Origin: Methylotenera sp.
Lineage (GTDB): Bacteria > Pseudomonadota > Gammaproteobacteria > Burkholderiales > Methylophilaceae
Length of the DNA: 64,000 bases
Direction of reading: 5' to 3'
Assembly (NCBI GenBank): GCA_013140755.1
Contig: JABFSF010000044.1
Span: 1 to 64,000 of the forward strand
Notes under the pieces: model-generated
Databases searched by the model: none
Told to the model about the DNA's origin: nothing
The model's input: the letters and a program-made list of their open reading frames with translations, nothing else
In this document: piece after piece, positions 61,215-64,000 of the stretch
Layout of the letters: each line of letters begins with the position of its first letter
How positions within the stretch are numbered: the stretch's first letter is position 1
Translations under genes and position numbers: made by a program

Positions 61215-61874
61215 ATGAAAATTATTATTCCATTACAAACTTGTTCCACTAGAATCCCGCTTAAGAACATTCGTCCTTTTTATAATGATGACTCGTTATT
61301 TGACATTAAAGCCAAACAAATTTTAACGTTTGAAGCGGCAGAGAATGTGTATGTATCCTCTGAAAATGAGGAGAAAGTACGCCCGCTGTGCGAAAAATAT
61401 GGCTTTCATTTTATGTTGAGAGATCAGTCATTAACGGGCAATAAAATTTATCAGCCAGACCTTGTCAAAGCCCTCACAGAGCCATTGCCAGGGGATGATG
61501 ACATTATGTGGATACAAGTGACATCACCGCTTTTTAACCAGTTTTCTGAAGCCCTAGAAGTGTGGAAGCAGGTCAGAGAAGATTATGATTCTTTGGTCGC
61601 CGTTAAGCCATTTAAAGGGCATTTGTTAGACGAAAAAGGTAATCCTGTGAATTATAGCTTTGGGTATTGGCACAAGGTTTCACAAGACTTACCCAAACTT
61701 TACTCTGTGTTATGGAGCTTGTTTATCCTCAAGCGAGCAACGGTTAATCGCTTTAATTATCATATTGGCGTTAATCCTTACTTATTCGCTTCAGATAATA
61801 TGGTGGTGGATATTGATTATCACGAAGACTTTGAATTAGCACGTCATATTTACACCAAAATTCATGGTGAATAA
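61215..61874 (+). CDS. Acylneuraminate cytidylyltransferase-like nucleotidyltransferase
   Basis: MKIIIPLQTCSTRIPLKNIRPF; WIQVTSPLF; MVVDIDYHEDFELA. Confidence 0.8.
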   Translation: MKIIIPLQTCSTRIPLKNIRPFYNDDSLFDIKAKQILTFEAAENVYVSSENEEKVRPLCEKYGFHFMLRDQSLTGNKIYQPDLVKALTEPLPGDDDIMWIQVTSPLFNQFSEALEVWKQVREDYDSLVAVKPFKGHLLDEKGNPVNYSFGYWHKVSQDLPKLYSVLWSLFILKRATVNRFNYHIGVNPYLFASDNMVVDIDYHEDFELARHIYTKIHGE

Positions 61875-61945
61875 CGCAGGAGGATTTACTCAAAGCATGG
61901 ACATTGAATTTTTAAAGCCTCTTGTAGTCATAGCCCATACTTGCT

Positions 61946-63286
61946 TTGTTCAACCTTACTGAAAATATGAAGATGCCAATAAAATATTTCTTTGTTCCCC
62001 TTTTTTTATCATGTATTCACCTTACGGCAGAGGCTGCCGTTAAAATTCAGCAATGGCAGACTAGCACAGGTGCTGAAGTCTATTTTGTAGAAAATCATGA
62101 TTTACCTATTGTGGATGTTAGCATCAATTTTGCAGCGGGCAGCGCACGTGATACAGCAGAAAAATCAGGCGTGGCAGGTATTACCAAATACCTGATGACG
62201 TTAGGTGCTGATGGGCTGACGGATGAAAAAATTGCCAATCAGCTGGCGGATATTGGTGCGGTTTTAGGCGGTGATTTTGATGCAGATCGAGCTGCATTTA
62301 AGTTGCGCACTTTGAGTAGCACGCGTGAGCAAACGCAAGCACTGAACATTTTATATAAAATATTACAAAAGCCAGATTTTCCTGAAGGCGTCTTGGGAAG
62401 AGAAAAAGCCCGTATTATTTCAAGCCTACAAGAATCCGCCACCCAACCAGAAAGCATTTCAAATAAAGCTTTTATGAAGGCTTTGTATAGTCATCATCCT
62501 TATCGATTAGATGATAGTGGTGAGATTGAAACGGTGAGTAAAATCTCACGTGAAGATTTAGTCACATTTTACCAGCAGCACTATGGTGCAAAAGGGGCAG
62601 TGGTGGCGATGATTGGCGATTTAACGCGTGAACAAGCCAATGTAATCGCTGAAAATATGACGCAAGGCTTGCCGCAAGCAAGTGCCATTGCACCAGTGCC
62701 GCCTGTTGCCTTGCCTAGTCAGCCTGAAGAGCAACGTATTGCGCACCCAGCATCACAATCGCACATTCTATTAGGCTACCCCGGCATTAAACGCGGCGAC
62801 CCTGATTTGTTTGCGCTTTATGTGGGCAATTACATTTTGGGTGGTGGTGGTTTTGTGTCACGTCTGACAGAAGAAGTACGTGAAAAACGCGGCTTAGTTT
62901 ATAGTGTTTATAGCTATTTTATGCCAATGGCTGAGGCTGGCCCATTCCAAATTGGACTGCAGACTAAAAAAGACCAAGCAGATGCCGCGCTCAAATTGGT
63001 GCGTGAAACCCTAGATAACTTTATTAAAAATGGCGTGACAGAAGCTGAACTAAAAGCTGCAAAAGCCAATATTATGGGTGGATTTCCCATGCGTATTGAT
63101 AGCAATAGCAAAATTTTAGATTATTTATCGGTGATTGGTTTTTATAAGTTACCGCTCAATTATTTAGATCAATATAATGAAAATGTAGCTAAAGTGACCA
63201 CAGCACAAATTAAAGACGCTTTCGCAAGACGTTTAAAACCTGAGAATTTTGTGACCATTATTGTGGGTGACCCAAACGCCCAATAG
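61946..63286 (+). CDS. M16-family protein lacking the HxxEH zinc motif
   Basis: M16 fold (AGSARDTAEKSGVAGITKYLMTLG, LTEEVREKRGLVYSVYSYF) with ITKYL in place of HxxEH. Confidence 0.88.
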   Translation: MFNLTENMKMPIKYFFVPLFLSCIHLTAEAAVKIQQWQTSTGAEVYFVENHDLPIVDVSINFAAGSARDTAEKSGVAGITKYLMTLGADGLTDEKIANQLADIGAVLGGDFDADRAAFKLRTLSSTREQTQALNILYKILQKPDFPEGVLGREKARIISSLQESATQPESISNKAFMKALYSHHPYRLDDSGEIETVSKISREDLVTFYQQHYGAKGAVVAMIGDLTREQANVIAENMTQGLPQASAIAPVPPVALPSQPEEQRIAHPASQSHILLGYPGIKRGDPDLFALYVGNYILGGGGFVSRLTEEVREKRGLVYSVYSYFMPMAEAGPFQIGLQTKKDQADAALKLVRETLDNFIKNGVTEAELKAAKANIMGGFPMRIDSNSKILDYLSVIGFYKLPLNYLDQYNENVAKVTTAQIKDAFARRLKPENFVTIIVGDPNAQ

Positions 63287-63290
63287 TTTT

Positions 63291-64000
<710 letters not shown>

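Overview
The window looks like a betaproteobacterial chromosome segment, probably from a Methylophilaceae-type methylotroph. This is inferred from gene content only.

The left ~12 kb is a mobile defence island. It has a Tn7-like transposition module: a TnsA-TnsB fusion, a TnsC-type AAA ATPase and a TniQ/TnsD-like protein. It also has a divergent accessory ORF, an orphan N6-adenine methyltransferase and a Septu-like ATPase+HNH pair. A second HNH gene sits at the left edge behind what may be a truncated ATPase. A probable transposon terminus lies at ~12071-12181, with two tandem 30-bp repeats and a related copy ending in ACA. A short promoter-to-terminator unit (8064-8160) beside tnsAB is a candidate small RNA or attenuated leader.

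The rest is mostly chromosomal backbone: ruvX-pyrR-pyrB-pyrC', dnaJ/dnaK/grpE, an LPS-core locus with three kinase-fold proteins plus a carbamoyltransferase, sulfide detoxification genes, an RTX protein, edd/eda, a surface-glycan cluster, M16 peptidase, rsmD and the start of coaD.

The least explained region is 36.7-46.3 kb. It encodes an outer-membrane-like protein, a lipoprotein, a FecR-domain protein carrying the same unnamed C-terminal domain as that lipoprotein, a Crp-type regulator, three Pro-rich secreted paralogues with an EELxxKRxQALPQ motif, and a small HvfA-like Cys peptide precursor.

Everything here was read by eye. No homology search, alignment program or RNA folding was run.
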